In this document: in pieces, positions 12,641 to 23,400 of the stretch
Layout of the letters: the number at the start of each line of letters is the position of its first letter
How positions within the stretch are numbered: position 1 is the stretch's first letter
Source of the DNA: Synchiropus splendidus
Lineage: Eukaryota; Chordata; Actinopteri; Syngnathiformes; Callionymidae
Assembly (NCBI RefSeq): GCF_027744825.2
Contig: NC_071334.1
Location: forward strand, 34,937,937-35,001,936
Direction of reading: 5' to 3'
Length of the DNA: 64,000 nt
The notes under the pieces: generated by a model
Database searches by the model: none
What the model was told of the DNA's origin: nothing
Seen by the model: only the letters and a program-made list of their open reading frames with translations
Position numbers and translations under genes: made by a program

Positions 12641-15639
12641 CACAGACAGTTTAAATGTATTATTTCATTATCCATAGTGCACTTGAGTTCTGAGACGGTT
12701 CAGGTGCCTCCATGCACTCGCACTTGCCATCACTTGCCTTTCTCAACACTCTTCTGAGTTCCACGTCGGTTCTGATCCATCCAAATGCCAGCACTACCTC
12801 TCACCCATTTCGATATAGTTTCAGGATCGAAAAGAAGCGTTGAGAAGAAATCAGTCTTAGAATTTCTGTCCCATTTTAATGTCTTTTCCTTTCCAGACAG
12901 ATTGTCAGCTCTAGGGTCCTGTAAACCTAAGTAAAGATTGCGAGATACAATAAGGGTTTTTGGGACCTTGTCATTACACTTCTTTGTCCATTATTTAACA
13001 GCAGCTTCTGATTGTGTAACACTCATTTGCTCAGTATACCAGTATATCAGTGCCCTTTCTGCAGTCTCACCAGAGTTCGGTGCCACGTGTTGACACATGG
13101 AGCGCTTGGTATGATCAACGATTGTTCTTGTACATTTATCCACTTCCAAATAATCCAACATCTCCAATGAGCGGCTATGACTCAGTGAGTTAGAGCGCCG
13201 CATGAGCGTGCTGCCGGAACACTGACAACTATGCTGGCGTTGCATAGAAGACTGCACTGACACTAAACAGTGTTTAATACTAGCGTCCTAAACAGAGGGT
13301 CTAGCTCTTACTGACAGTTGCAGAGCTGAGTGTGTGCAGTCACTTTTCCATGTCACTTCACATTATACAGGCTCGGTCTGTGAAGCCGGCTTGGTTGCAA
13401 GTGTGGGCAGTGTGCGTTGGGCTGATGCATTGCTGCCAGTGTCATTTGGTTGTCTCTCTGGCACATAATCCCATGGTGACCAGGGTTCCACTGTGTACTT
13501 GTTTGAGAGTACTGAAAAAGTCTGTGAAGGTGTACTTGCCACAACTTGGGAAATGGGATACAGCCTGGTGTGACAGGACAATATGTTATTATGGATGTGT
13601 TTGTTTAGGATTTACCATGAAGCGCGGCATGATTTTGAGTTATTTCTTTCACTTGGCGCTCTTTTAAAAGTTTTGTATTGGTTCCGAGATTGTTCCCTAC
13701 ATCTGGCCATGGCGTGTATAGAACTCCCCCTCTTCATGCTGGTGATGTGCTGGTGATGTTAGTATTTCAGAGGTAGATGGGGATATATTTTTGCTGTGCA
13801 AGATGGAAATTCATTCACTAAATCAGAAATCAGATTGCGAACTCTGCAACTCGTCTTGTGGATCGAAGACCAGCGGCATCAGTCGGACTAATATACTGTA
13901 CAGCGACACTGTTAACGTCAAGCATGTGTTCGGTCAGAAAGCATAAAAAATCCCCGTGGGTAGGTGGCATCTGTCAGCCGGGAGGATTGATGTAGTCTGA
14001 CAGTGGCCGACCCACGACACGGCACCATCGTTTTTACGACATCTTAAGGAATCCTCTTTTTAATACAGCCCATTACTGCTGACATACAAATCTTAGTGGA
14101 GTGGCCACCGCTCCGGCCTGATCAATTTTTACTCTGCTGAGCAGTCCTCTTTTCCCTCATTTTGTCATCACAAAATTCATATTACATGTGCAATAAAAAG
14201 AGCACAAGATGTGCAGCGCTCTGGACTCGCCTCTCTCTTCTAGAAAATCTGTTTCAGTGGTAAGCAGAAGTGTTTAAATGTTATTTATTTTTATCTTCCT
14301 AAGAAAATATATTGTGAAGCACAGCATTGATTTCGAACGTAACCCCGTCTGGATGCGGGTCGCGGGGGCTAAATTTATGAATCCTTTGCACAACTCCTTT
14401 AATTGAATTTTCCAAATCTCTCACCACACACAAATAATCAATATCTACTGCGGCGCGGCGCTTGCTTCAGAATTATTAGGTCCTTTCTTTTTCAATTTCG
14501 TTCTCATCAGCACATACTGGCACGGCGGGGATATGTGTAATGCCGGGACTTTACCCAGAGGATTTATGCTCGCCCCAAGCCTGATTGCTCACCAAAAGTG
14601 GCTTTTTAAGAATGCTTACTGAAACTTGTGTTAACCTTAAAGGACACCCGTAAGCTCCTCTGGCATGAGAAGTCGTTTTCACCGTGACAGGATGGAAATT
14701 CAGAAAAAAAGGGGATGACGAGGCAAGAAAAAGTGGGGACAGGGGTAAAAAGTAAATGTGATGAAGATGTAAATGTGAGATTGAAGGATTGGCCTTCGGT
14801 TGAAAATGTCCTTATGGATTTACTCAGCTGCCCAAGCGAAGGGAAAGCAGCGGCCAGGGGCTCCGCTTGGCACAGACCCCAATGTGGGGGTGGCTTTTAT
14901 GAATATGCAGAATCTGCTGCTGTGTGAAGGCTGCTGTAAAAATACCTGACTGCACAAAGGACCTCAAAACGTGTCATTCCTTCTGTTGTAAAAGCATGAA
15001 TGCTAAATCAACTCACTCAAACTTTGTTTCATGAGCCAAAAGACGATGATGTCAGACACCTCAATGGCAAGGTCCAAGTTAGTGGGGTCACTGCCTCTTG
15101 TCTAGACTAGCTATCTAGAAAGTCCAAGGTAGATATACACCAAAGAAAATACCAATGTGGCCAGACAATAGCCATAATGTATGTTGTCCCGGTTAAAGAC
15201 GCTGATGTGTAGCAGCAGGCATATCCTGCTCCCTTGATGCAAGAAGTTGCTGAATTTCAATAAAGGACAAACAGACCAACTGAAAGGGACCGGTCCAGCA
15301 TAGAGTTGTCTAGAAGTGAGAGATAGACCAAACCCTGATGTGTTCCGTGCAGTTACAGTGGGGGTGAGTTGGTCCTCAAATGTGTCACATTCAGTATAGG
15401 ACAAGCATTTTTTTCGGTCATCCAATGACTGTGGTAACAGTGGGACATCAGTGCATCCAAAGCAAACTTCTTATCAAGTATTGCGCACAATTATTAGCAA
15501 CACAGCTATGGAGCTGAACGTAAATCCAAGCATCCAACACAAATCAACAAGCCCCGCCCACATATGCAAACTCCAAAAGTAGTTGTCATCGTGTTTTGGG
15601 CCGCAAAAGATACAATCCCACAAACTATTCCTTAGTGTC

Positions 15640-15790
15640 TCTGTTGTAGAATTTTGGAGGCAAAGATAGGGAGGCCAGATGGTCTGAACCGGGAAGAGGC
15701 ATGTGTTGAACCAAGAATGTTGAGATGGCAACAATGAGGTTCATGGATGTCATGAATGAGATTGTGAAGAGGATCGGCATGACAAAAGAG
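15640..15790 (+). mobile_element. LINE C-terminal relic
   Basis: The + strand carries GGGAGGCCAGATGGTCTGAA, then ACCAAGAATGTTGAGATGG and AGGTTCATGGATGTCATGAA. The same three blocks occur in the same order in the LINE relic at 29075-29480. It corresponds to the REARWF...RMLxME...RFMDVMxED tail of a non-LTR retrotransposon. Only the tail survives. Confidence 0.55.
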
Positions 15791-17705
15791 GATGATCAAG
15801 TTGTCTCCGCATGACATCTTCAAACATCCTTGAATACGCTGCAGTCTTACGCCACTTTGGAATGATCCATCAACAATGGCAGGAGGACAGAAGAGGAGGT
15901 GGTGGAACAAGTCATGAAGGTACAAGTTCAGGTACTGAAGTGTCAGTATCACCATCCATACAGCAGACAATGGACATAGTCCTCTGGGTTCAGATGCAGC
16001 GCAGTGTAATGAAAGCAAGTCTGTTAACCGTCGCTCACATTGCACTTTACTTTTAAAACTCTGACCACTTGGCACATGAGTCGGAATCCCAGGGGCCTGA
16101 ACAGCGAATCTAAGCAAACATTTTACACTTGATCAACATCACGCTCACTAAAAGCATCAACATCGTCTGTTCCGGTACAGTCCAGGACAATTCGGCCGCT
16201 TTAAACAACAGTTTGTTTTCTTAAAATGTGTGTCTCGGTGCACATAATGACTCTATTCACTTCCTCTGCAATCTCCTCTGACATTGTGAAGTGTGTTGTT
16301 GTAAGGAGGTTTACGCCAAACTGATAAATTTCACAGACGCACCATGTGATTGAAAATGTGACTATCCTGGGGTGTGGATCCACAATGCGTCTTGTATCTC
16401 CAGCTCTCTCACTGGAACTAATTAAAATAATTTCTAACAACCTTATCGGAAAACAAGCTTGCCTTCCAACAGTAACCTCCTTTCATATTCCACAAGTTGC
16501 CTTTGTGCGATTGGATCACAAGAAGTCCTTTGCTAGGGGCGTAATATGTGCCTAAAATAATCAAATTAATGATTTCCCCAGGAAACCTACTCATCCACTT
16601 GTTTGTGTAACCAGAACAAAATGTTGTTTTTTTCCAAAGGTCGCAGAGAACACGGCTGTCGGAGCAACAAGCGCCTATTGATCTACGCAGCTGTGGCGAA
16701 AAAGGCCGATAGCGATGCAGCAGCAGATCGGGGTATGATAATCTCATCGCCTCGTGACTGCATCAGTGTTCCTGCTTTCGATGATATTGATCGATTTGGG
16801 GCAAAAAAAAAAAAAAAAGCACTTTTTATGAGCCCTCCAAGACGATTAGAGAAGATTAGATCACCAGTGCTTAGCAAATCATTTGACTATAATTCTCTTT
16901 GTAGAAGTGGAAACTGTCTGTCAAGTGTGACTGAAGTGGACAGATCACTTATTACAGCGACGGTTGTGGTGATATCTTTTCACGATTTATGAATCGTAGC
17001 AGACAAGAAAGTGGCCTTCATGAACTCGTCAAACAGACAAATCGCTTTATAGTTTGTAACAAAAGTGTGACGGGGTTAATCTCCAGTAAATCTTGAGCTT
17101 TCAGTGATTCCTTTTTCAATAGACAGTCTCACTTTTGCTTCGCAAACAGGCATAAAGCCACCGATTTACCAGGTCTGGCCATTTCTGGTGATCAGAGGTG
17201 TTTCTATCTCAGCAGTGAGGCGCACGTGGCTGCTCATCAATGGTCCCCCTGTGCTGCTTTGTTACAACACCAATGAATTACCTCAAGTAAGATTCCTGGT
17301 ATCTACTGTTCTCTTCACAGACTCCAGTGCTGAAACTGCAGCGACACGTGAGTTCTGCAAGCGTTGGGAGTCAAATTAACGGCATTGAATGCTACATTCA
17401 TTTTCCTCAGCACATGTTTTCTGAAGTTATCCAGTTTCATATAGTGTTATCTCAATCCATTTTTATTTTTAGGCTTAAAAAAAATCCTGTAAACATCACT
17501 TGATAAACTTGTCATGCAATGTCAGCAGACAAAAGGGAAAAATGTCCTACAAAAGGTAGAAGTAAATTATAAAAGTGCATACCTTAAACCTGACAATGCA
17601 GACAAACAACAACAAAAAAAAATCTAGCTTTCAGCCTTTTGTCTCAGCTTTACTTTTATGCGCCATTCTCTATTTCAAACATCTCACTCTGTTGGGAGGG
17701 ACAGC

Positions 17706-17896
17706 GGTGGCACCCTGGACCGGTTGCAAGCCTTCCAACCTATATAAACAACATCCACGCTCACACCTACCAACACCTACAGTGAACAATTCAACCCTGG
17801 TTTGGGAAGGGTTGACAGGTTGACAGGTCACTCCAACCTGTGAGTTGCCTCAAGCTGAAGTCGAACCAATGAGCGTCTTGCTGTGAGGCTGAATCA
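17706..17896 (-). mobile_element. tRNA-derived SINE relic, antisense
   Basis: The reverse complement begins with GATTCAGCCTCACAGCAAGA, then a B-box-like GGTTCGACTT. After a deleted middle it continues with GTGTGAGCGTGGATGTTGTT and a tail equivalent to GGCAACCTGTCCAGGGTG. This is the same SINE type as 60593-60853, diverged and partly deleted. Confidence 0.6.
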
Positions 17897-17999
17897 TTCT
17901 AAATTTATTTTAATTATTTACATTTTATTCAAAGCAAATTCCATGTGTGTCTGCAGCTCAGCCTTCAAACTCATTTGCTAAGCTGGAGATGTTGTTCAT

Positions 18000-18015
18000 T
18001 GCTGCCCTCTAGTGA
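18000..18015 (-). promoter_or_regulatory. CTCF-like motif
   Basis: The minus strand reads TCACTAGAGGGCAGCA, one base from a textbook CTCF core (CCACTAGAGGGCAGCA). Occupancy is inferred only. Motifs like this are also spread by transposons in fish genomes. Confidence 0.4.
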
Positions 18016-18989
18016 CTGTATGACACAGTCTGTGCGTTAAAAACTGAGACACCCATCACGCTTCCATATGAGGACAAAGGCAGAAGCGATTCATAAACGC
18101 CAACATAACAAGACATTTCCGCCCGTTCTAAAGACAGAGGGTGACAGAGGAATAGTTCCGCCAGCTCCTTCCTGGCAGTGATCGCTCCAGTTGGGAATGC
18201 GAGGTGTCCAGTCTGGGAGGACGGAGGGGACAAATGTCCGATTGTACGTTAACCTGGTCACACTAATACACTGTCTGTTGTTCCAAACACTTATGTCGTT
18301 CGGGTCATTTTATTGTCACAAAGCTCAAGGCTGATCTTTTTAAATAGAAATTGACATTCACATATGGGTGACTTTAATTTCCTTGCAGATTTATATTCAT
18401 TATTTTCATCATTTGGGGGGTTTAACTGGCCAGTCATAATGATGTACAAGAGGCTGATGTAAAGCACTATCAATTGCTGCACAAGTGACTCCGTGATGCA
18501 ATTCATTACTTGAGCCCATCTTGATGGATGGCGACGACACAAGATGTCTGCCCCGGCTAAGGAAATGGTTCTGGTGTTAAGTGACTTTTGATACAACTAT
18601 TTTTAGTGCTATGTAAATCATCGATTGGCCATTGATGGAGCCCCGTCATCTCATGTCTCCTGTCTCCTGTCATTAAACTCTGATCTGTCATTGTGACCAT
18701 CATGAGTGTGGCTGCTGAAATATTGGGAGTCATGAAAGAGGACTTTCTGCAACCGTTCACATCAGTGTACTGACTTTCTTAGCTGTACGTAAGCATCTTC
18801 AGTTTATGGGAAATCACTTTTCCAATTCTGTTTGTAGAACACTTGCTGCTCAGGTGGTGTGTTTTTATCTGGGGAGGTATCACTCATTGAACTCGTGAAG
18901 CAATTGGGAAACTACAGAAAGTAGAAGCATTGACCAAAATGGAGATGGTAGCATGACATAAAAGGTTTAGTGGTTTGAGTTTCAAAACA

Positions 18990-19290
18990 AATCATTGGTC
19001 ACTTCCCTTCAGGAAAGACCTTTATATCAACTTGTCTGTTTATCATCCTCCTCTCATCCTCTTCCTCCATCTTAAGTGGTGATCCAACACTCCTCCACAC
19101 AAGTCCAAACTATTTGCCTCCCAAACTTGGTCTCGGACTTCTCCTCATGAGCTTTCCCTCTGATATACTTGTTTATAAAATAGTCCTTTCCAAGCACTCC
19201 CAGAGGAAACCTGGGCTTCTCCAAGTCTTCTAACACAGACTCCTCTCATCCAAACATGACAGTGAGCACTGCTGTCCATTAAATTTCCCC
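18990..19290 (-). mobile_element. Degraded LINE C-terminal relic, antisense
   Basis: The + strand shares with 5915-6200 the blocks ACA.(A)AGTCCAAAC, CCAAACTT, CATGAGCTTTCCCTCTGATA and CCAAACATGACAGTGAGCAC, in the same order. It is more decayed, with no continuous reading frame. Assigned to the same LINE family by this block order. Confidence 0.4.
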
Positions 19291-20224
19291 ATTCCCTATT
19301 GCAGGGACTGTTACGTTGCAGATTTAAACATTGTGTCAATTTAAAACGGCTTATATTACCTGCATTATTTGCATATGAATATGAAGATAGTCATCATGAC
19401 AGTATTTCAAGATATGTTTCTATGAATGTGATTCAGTTCCAGACTTCACAAGTGACAGTCTGTCATTAAATTTACAGTTGTGTTTTCTCATTGCGCACCA
19501 AGCTGGTTTACTTTAAGGTTGCTAGGTCCTGGTAGGCAGCAGGATGGTTTTTGACCAGATAATGAATAGAATTATGTAAATGGAGAGCAAATATTATAGC
19601 AATTTAAATAATATCTGGGTATTTCAATGATTTACAGTTTTGTGCACAGATCACCCCCACAATCACAAAAAGATTCTTCTGCCCCATTAAACACAATAGC
19701 CATCATCAATTGTACATTAATCAGTCATTTAACATTATTACTTATTACATTGCTGTCACTTCAGTTAAAAACATGAATTGTACGAACAGCTGACCTTAAC
19801 AATAACAAACAGTTTGGTTGCTTTGGGGCTATAAAATCACAGCACTTAGTCAAAAATTATCGGGATTTTACAGGATCAAATAGAAAACGTTTAGACTGAC
19901 TTCGTTTCAGTCGATAATTGTTTATTAAAACGGAGAAACAAATGCATTTGCATTTTACGCATATTTACGTCACTTAAATCTGGCGCCTTGGTGTTGCAGC
20001 TAAATAGTTCCCCGCTGTCACGTTTTCTGTAGAGTTCCTTCCTTTTCAGTAATCGGAGAAAATAAAAATCCTTATAGCAGATTGGGTCTCCACAAAAGTA
20101 TAGAACATAACTGAGAGAAAATAACAAATTAGTTAAACTGAAAGGGCATTTTAATGCGACCGCATTAATGTAGCTTTTTTCTTTCTTTCTATCGGACCGT
20201 TTTCATTGAACACAGGAAGTTTTT

Positions 20225-20238
20225 GTTGACCTAGCAAC
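20225..20238 (+). promoter_or_regulatory. X-box-like (RFX) site upstream of EFCAB7
   Basis: GTTGACCTAGCAAC lies 188 bases before the EFCAB7 start codon. Its right half AGCAAC is a perfect RGYAAC half-site and the left half GTTGAC is one base from GTTGCC, with a two-base spacer. RFX factors use such X-boxes to drive ciliary genes, and EFCAB7 is a ciliary protein, so position and function agree. Binding is inference. Confidence 0.5.
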
Positions 20239-20425
20239 AAGCTGTGGCGACGCTTTTGGTCGTCGCGAATCAAATATGAACCTTTCTTCCCTTACTTAAG
20301 CATGTTTTTGGCTAAAAAAATATTCACTTACTTGCATACAAATACTGCAAAGTCGCATATGTACGCTCCATTGACTTCGTTCCGTTAATAGAGAGCATAT
20401 ACGGCCAAGCTAACGTTTGGTAAAA

Positions 20426-23400
20426 ATGTCTGGACAGTGGACTCCGACGGCTGCGGATAAAGAAGATGAGGCGTTTTACATGCAGTGTCGCGCTTCATAC
20501 CTGGCTGTGTTCAAGTCTAGTCTGGCCAATATAGCCTCGAAACAGCAGCTCTGTCGCGGTAAGTTTGCCCGACATGCCAACATTGATTGAAATATTATAT
20601 CACTTAAATGTTGCTGGTGAATCTGACAAACTCGCAGAATTCCTCAAATCTTTTTGCAGCGTGTAGCTATCGTCTTTAGAAATCACCAGTCTACATTCAA
20701 ATGGCATGACAAAACCATGTATATCCGGAAATACAAAATGTATTCATCATTAATTTTGTCGTTTGTATTTTTCTTCATCGTCTTCTTCCTCATCCAGTTC
20801 TCCAACAGGCTGGCCGAAATCCCTCCCATGCAACTCTCAACAAATACTGGACTCCTCGAACAACAAAACTGAACTTCGACGACTTCTGTGACATTGTGAA
20901 GTGTGAAAGGAAAATGGACGAAAATGAACTGATGGGGATTTTTACAAAGATGGATGTGAAAGGCGATGGCTACATCAAGCACAGTGAGCTGGAGAGAGTC
21001 CTCACTTCAGTGAGTGAATATCGAGACGAAGTTGAATTGAGAGACAGTTATTCTTTTATCATATGGGCATGTTGTTTGATAACCAGTGAAATCTTTGGTT
21101 TGTGATTCGAAAAAGGATGTCATATGTTACAGGGTGGAGAGGCAATGACCAGTGAAGAGCTGGAGGCCATTTTCGCTCTTGCTGACATCAACAGAGATGG
21201 AAAACTGTTTTACCCGGAGGTACTTTTTGGTTTTGGAAATGTTTTTGCAATTTTGGGTACGTTTTTACTTTTGGGAATGTTTCCCGGATCAGCGAGAAGG
21301 TTTGAGTTGAACTTAAGGGAATTCTGGATTTGGCCAGAACCTTAATACTTTCTGTGTGTAGTATGTATGTTCTCCTGTGCTTGTATGAGCTTCTTCTGGG
21401 AACCCTGGTTCATTCCCACAATGCAAAAACGTGAAGCAGTTAATGAATGACTCTAAACTGTACGTATGTAGTGGACATGTGACTTCTGATAGACGATTTG
21501 CTTTTTCAGGGTGTCTCCTACTGTTTGTCCAATAGCAGAGCTGGGCAAAGTGCGGGCCAGGGGCCATATGGGGGCCTTTTTATCTTGAACGTCTGATCCA
21601 TAGTTATGTTGATTTATATCATTATATGAAATGAAATAGTTCATTGCATATTTACACTTCTTAACATCCTTACTTACATGTAATCTTTTTAGGTCAACTT
21701 GTCCTTGATACTTAAGTCATGTTTTGTATTCTTCGTTGTCTTTCTTTTGATGATGGCCCCTCACAACAGTTACAGTTTCTAATGTGGCCCTTCAGGAAAT
21801 TTAGTTGCCCACCTCTGTCCTGTAGGCTGGAATGACCTGAGAACTTGGGAGAGTAATAAGAGGAAGAAATGCCACTCTTTTCTGACAATGAAAGTTGTCA
21901 ATTGAAAGTTTTTTTGTTGTTGTTGTTGTTTTACTCTATTGCTAATGCATCAGCCTCTGCAGATTCACTCCTCCTGTCAGTTCTGCAGATTGCTGGTGTC
22001 TACAGTGGAGCAGTGTCAGATGGCTGCTCTGGAGAGACTGGAGGCCGACACCAAGCTGAAGAGACAGAACTTTGGCAGCCAGTCATACAGTCCTCTCAAA
22101 CCCTCCGTGTCGTCAGGCGCAGGAGCTCCCGAACCTTTCCAAGACAATTCAGAACCAACACTTAAGAAAGGTATTTGTGATGTCAAATTTCCAAAATGAT
22201 TTTTGAGATTCTTTTGTCCATCCGTGACAAATATGTGAATAACACGGGCGGACTAAAGCTTTCATTCTGTGTCTGTTGATAATATTTGAAATTCCCTACC
22301 TGGAGTCCGCCCGCTTATGTGAGATCAGGTGACAGGGGCAGCACCTGATGTAAAGGGGCTCAGACAGCCCTTCCTACAGAAACCTCCACGGTGATCACCA
22401 GTGACAGTATGGCTAATAATTCTGTACAGTATGTTTTCTGGCAGCCAAGGTTTCTGGTCTTTTCCTTTGAGATGATTATTTCTGAAATGTAGTATTAGCA
22501 ATTCTAGATGAAAGTTTTACAACTCGAAAACACAAATAGGTTGACTACATGAACTTCGTAGAACAGCAACGGAGAGCAAGCTCCAATGTACCGAATGTCC
22601 TAATGTCCTACATTGATCAGAATGATTGGGTACAGCTTCTTATTGGTTGCGACGCCTGTCACGTGGAGAACAGTTAACAGGCCACATATGTAAGGGACAG
22701 AGCAACATAAAAGTTTTATCCCACCTTGTGCCTTTAAAAGAAATAATAAAGTAATATTTTTTTGTGATGGAGAATACGTTTTTTAAATGTAGGATTAAAT
22801 TGGGTCATCGTCAATTATCATTTATAAGAGAAAATTGTGAGATTTAAAAAAGTTCCATTTTGAGTGAAATTATAATAAATTATTAAGACTACGTTAAATG
22901 AGGAAGGATGGCAAAAATATATGTATTTTTCTATTGGTCAAATGGACTCCCCAAGGTCATCCAATGTCTGATGGAGGACAAACCATCCTGCATTAAATGA
23001 ACTTACAAAACCAGAAATAATAGAATATATTACTTGCGTATCAATACCTTCAGTTAGAAAGGGTAGTGTGAAACAGCCTGGGTGGAAAAAGCAGGACATG
23101 GAGTGTGAAGATGGATGGGGTTGATTTAAGTGGTCAGTCTATGTTCATGTTATTGATTCAGGGGATTTCTCCACTCCTCGCCAGGGGAGATGATGAGGGA
23201 TTTGGTGGCGGTCAAGAGGAGGTTCCAGTTGTCCGCCACTGCAAAAGCAAATGAGCTCCCAGATAGTAGTCGGGATTATCACATTATTGTGCCGCTCCCA
23301 GTTATCGATTTGGACCTGTTACATTTTAATAAGTCACTTTCTGAGATGCTGTGTGGTCGCCCATGTTGAAGCGGTTGTTCTTGCTGCTGGAAAACAGTTT

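Larger units (their letters stand above)
8380..20200. other. ALG6-EFCAB7 intergenic region
   Basis: About 11.8 kb without a recognisable coding exon on either strand. It contains a hAT-like terminal fragment near 9985-10073, two divergent copies of one unidentified repeat (10065-10500 and 12190-12640), SINE relics (10678-10820 and 17706-17896), LINE relics (15640-15790 and 18990-19290), poly(A) tracts (12165-12180 and 16803-16818), and unremarkable unique sequence that may include conserved noncoding elements, especially 13930-14960. ITGB3BP, expected here on the minus strand from human synteny, could not be identified. Confidence 0.7.

Noticed and set aside
15111..16117. Overlapping minus-strand open frames of 86-161 codons
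   Set aside because: No recognisable domain. Part of the stretch is a LINE relic on the other strand, and the remainder lacks a splice or codon pattern supporting a gene.
16603..16992. 129-codon plus-strand open frame
   Set aside because: It runs through a poly(A) tract that encodes lysines and has no family resemblance; chance frame.
19891..20127. Minus-strand open frame near EFCAB7 considered as ITGB3BP
   Set aside because: The translation has no CENP-R features, no coiled-coil pattern and no matching neighbouring exons.
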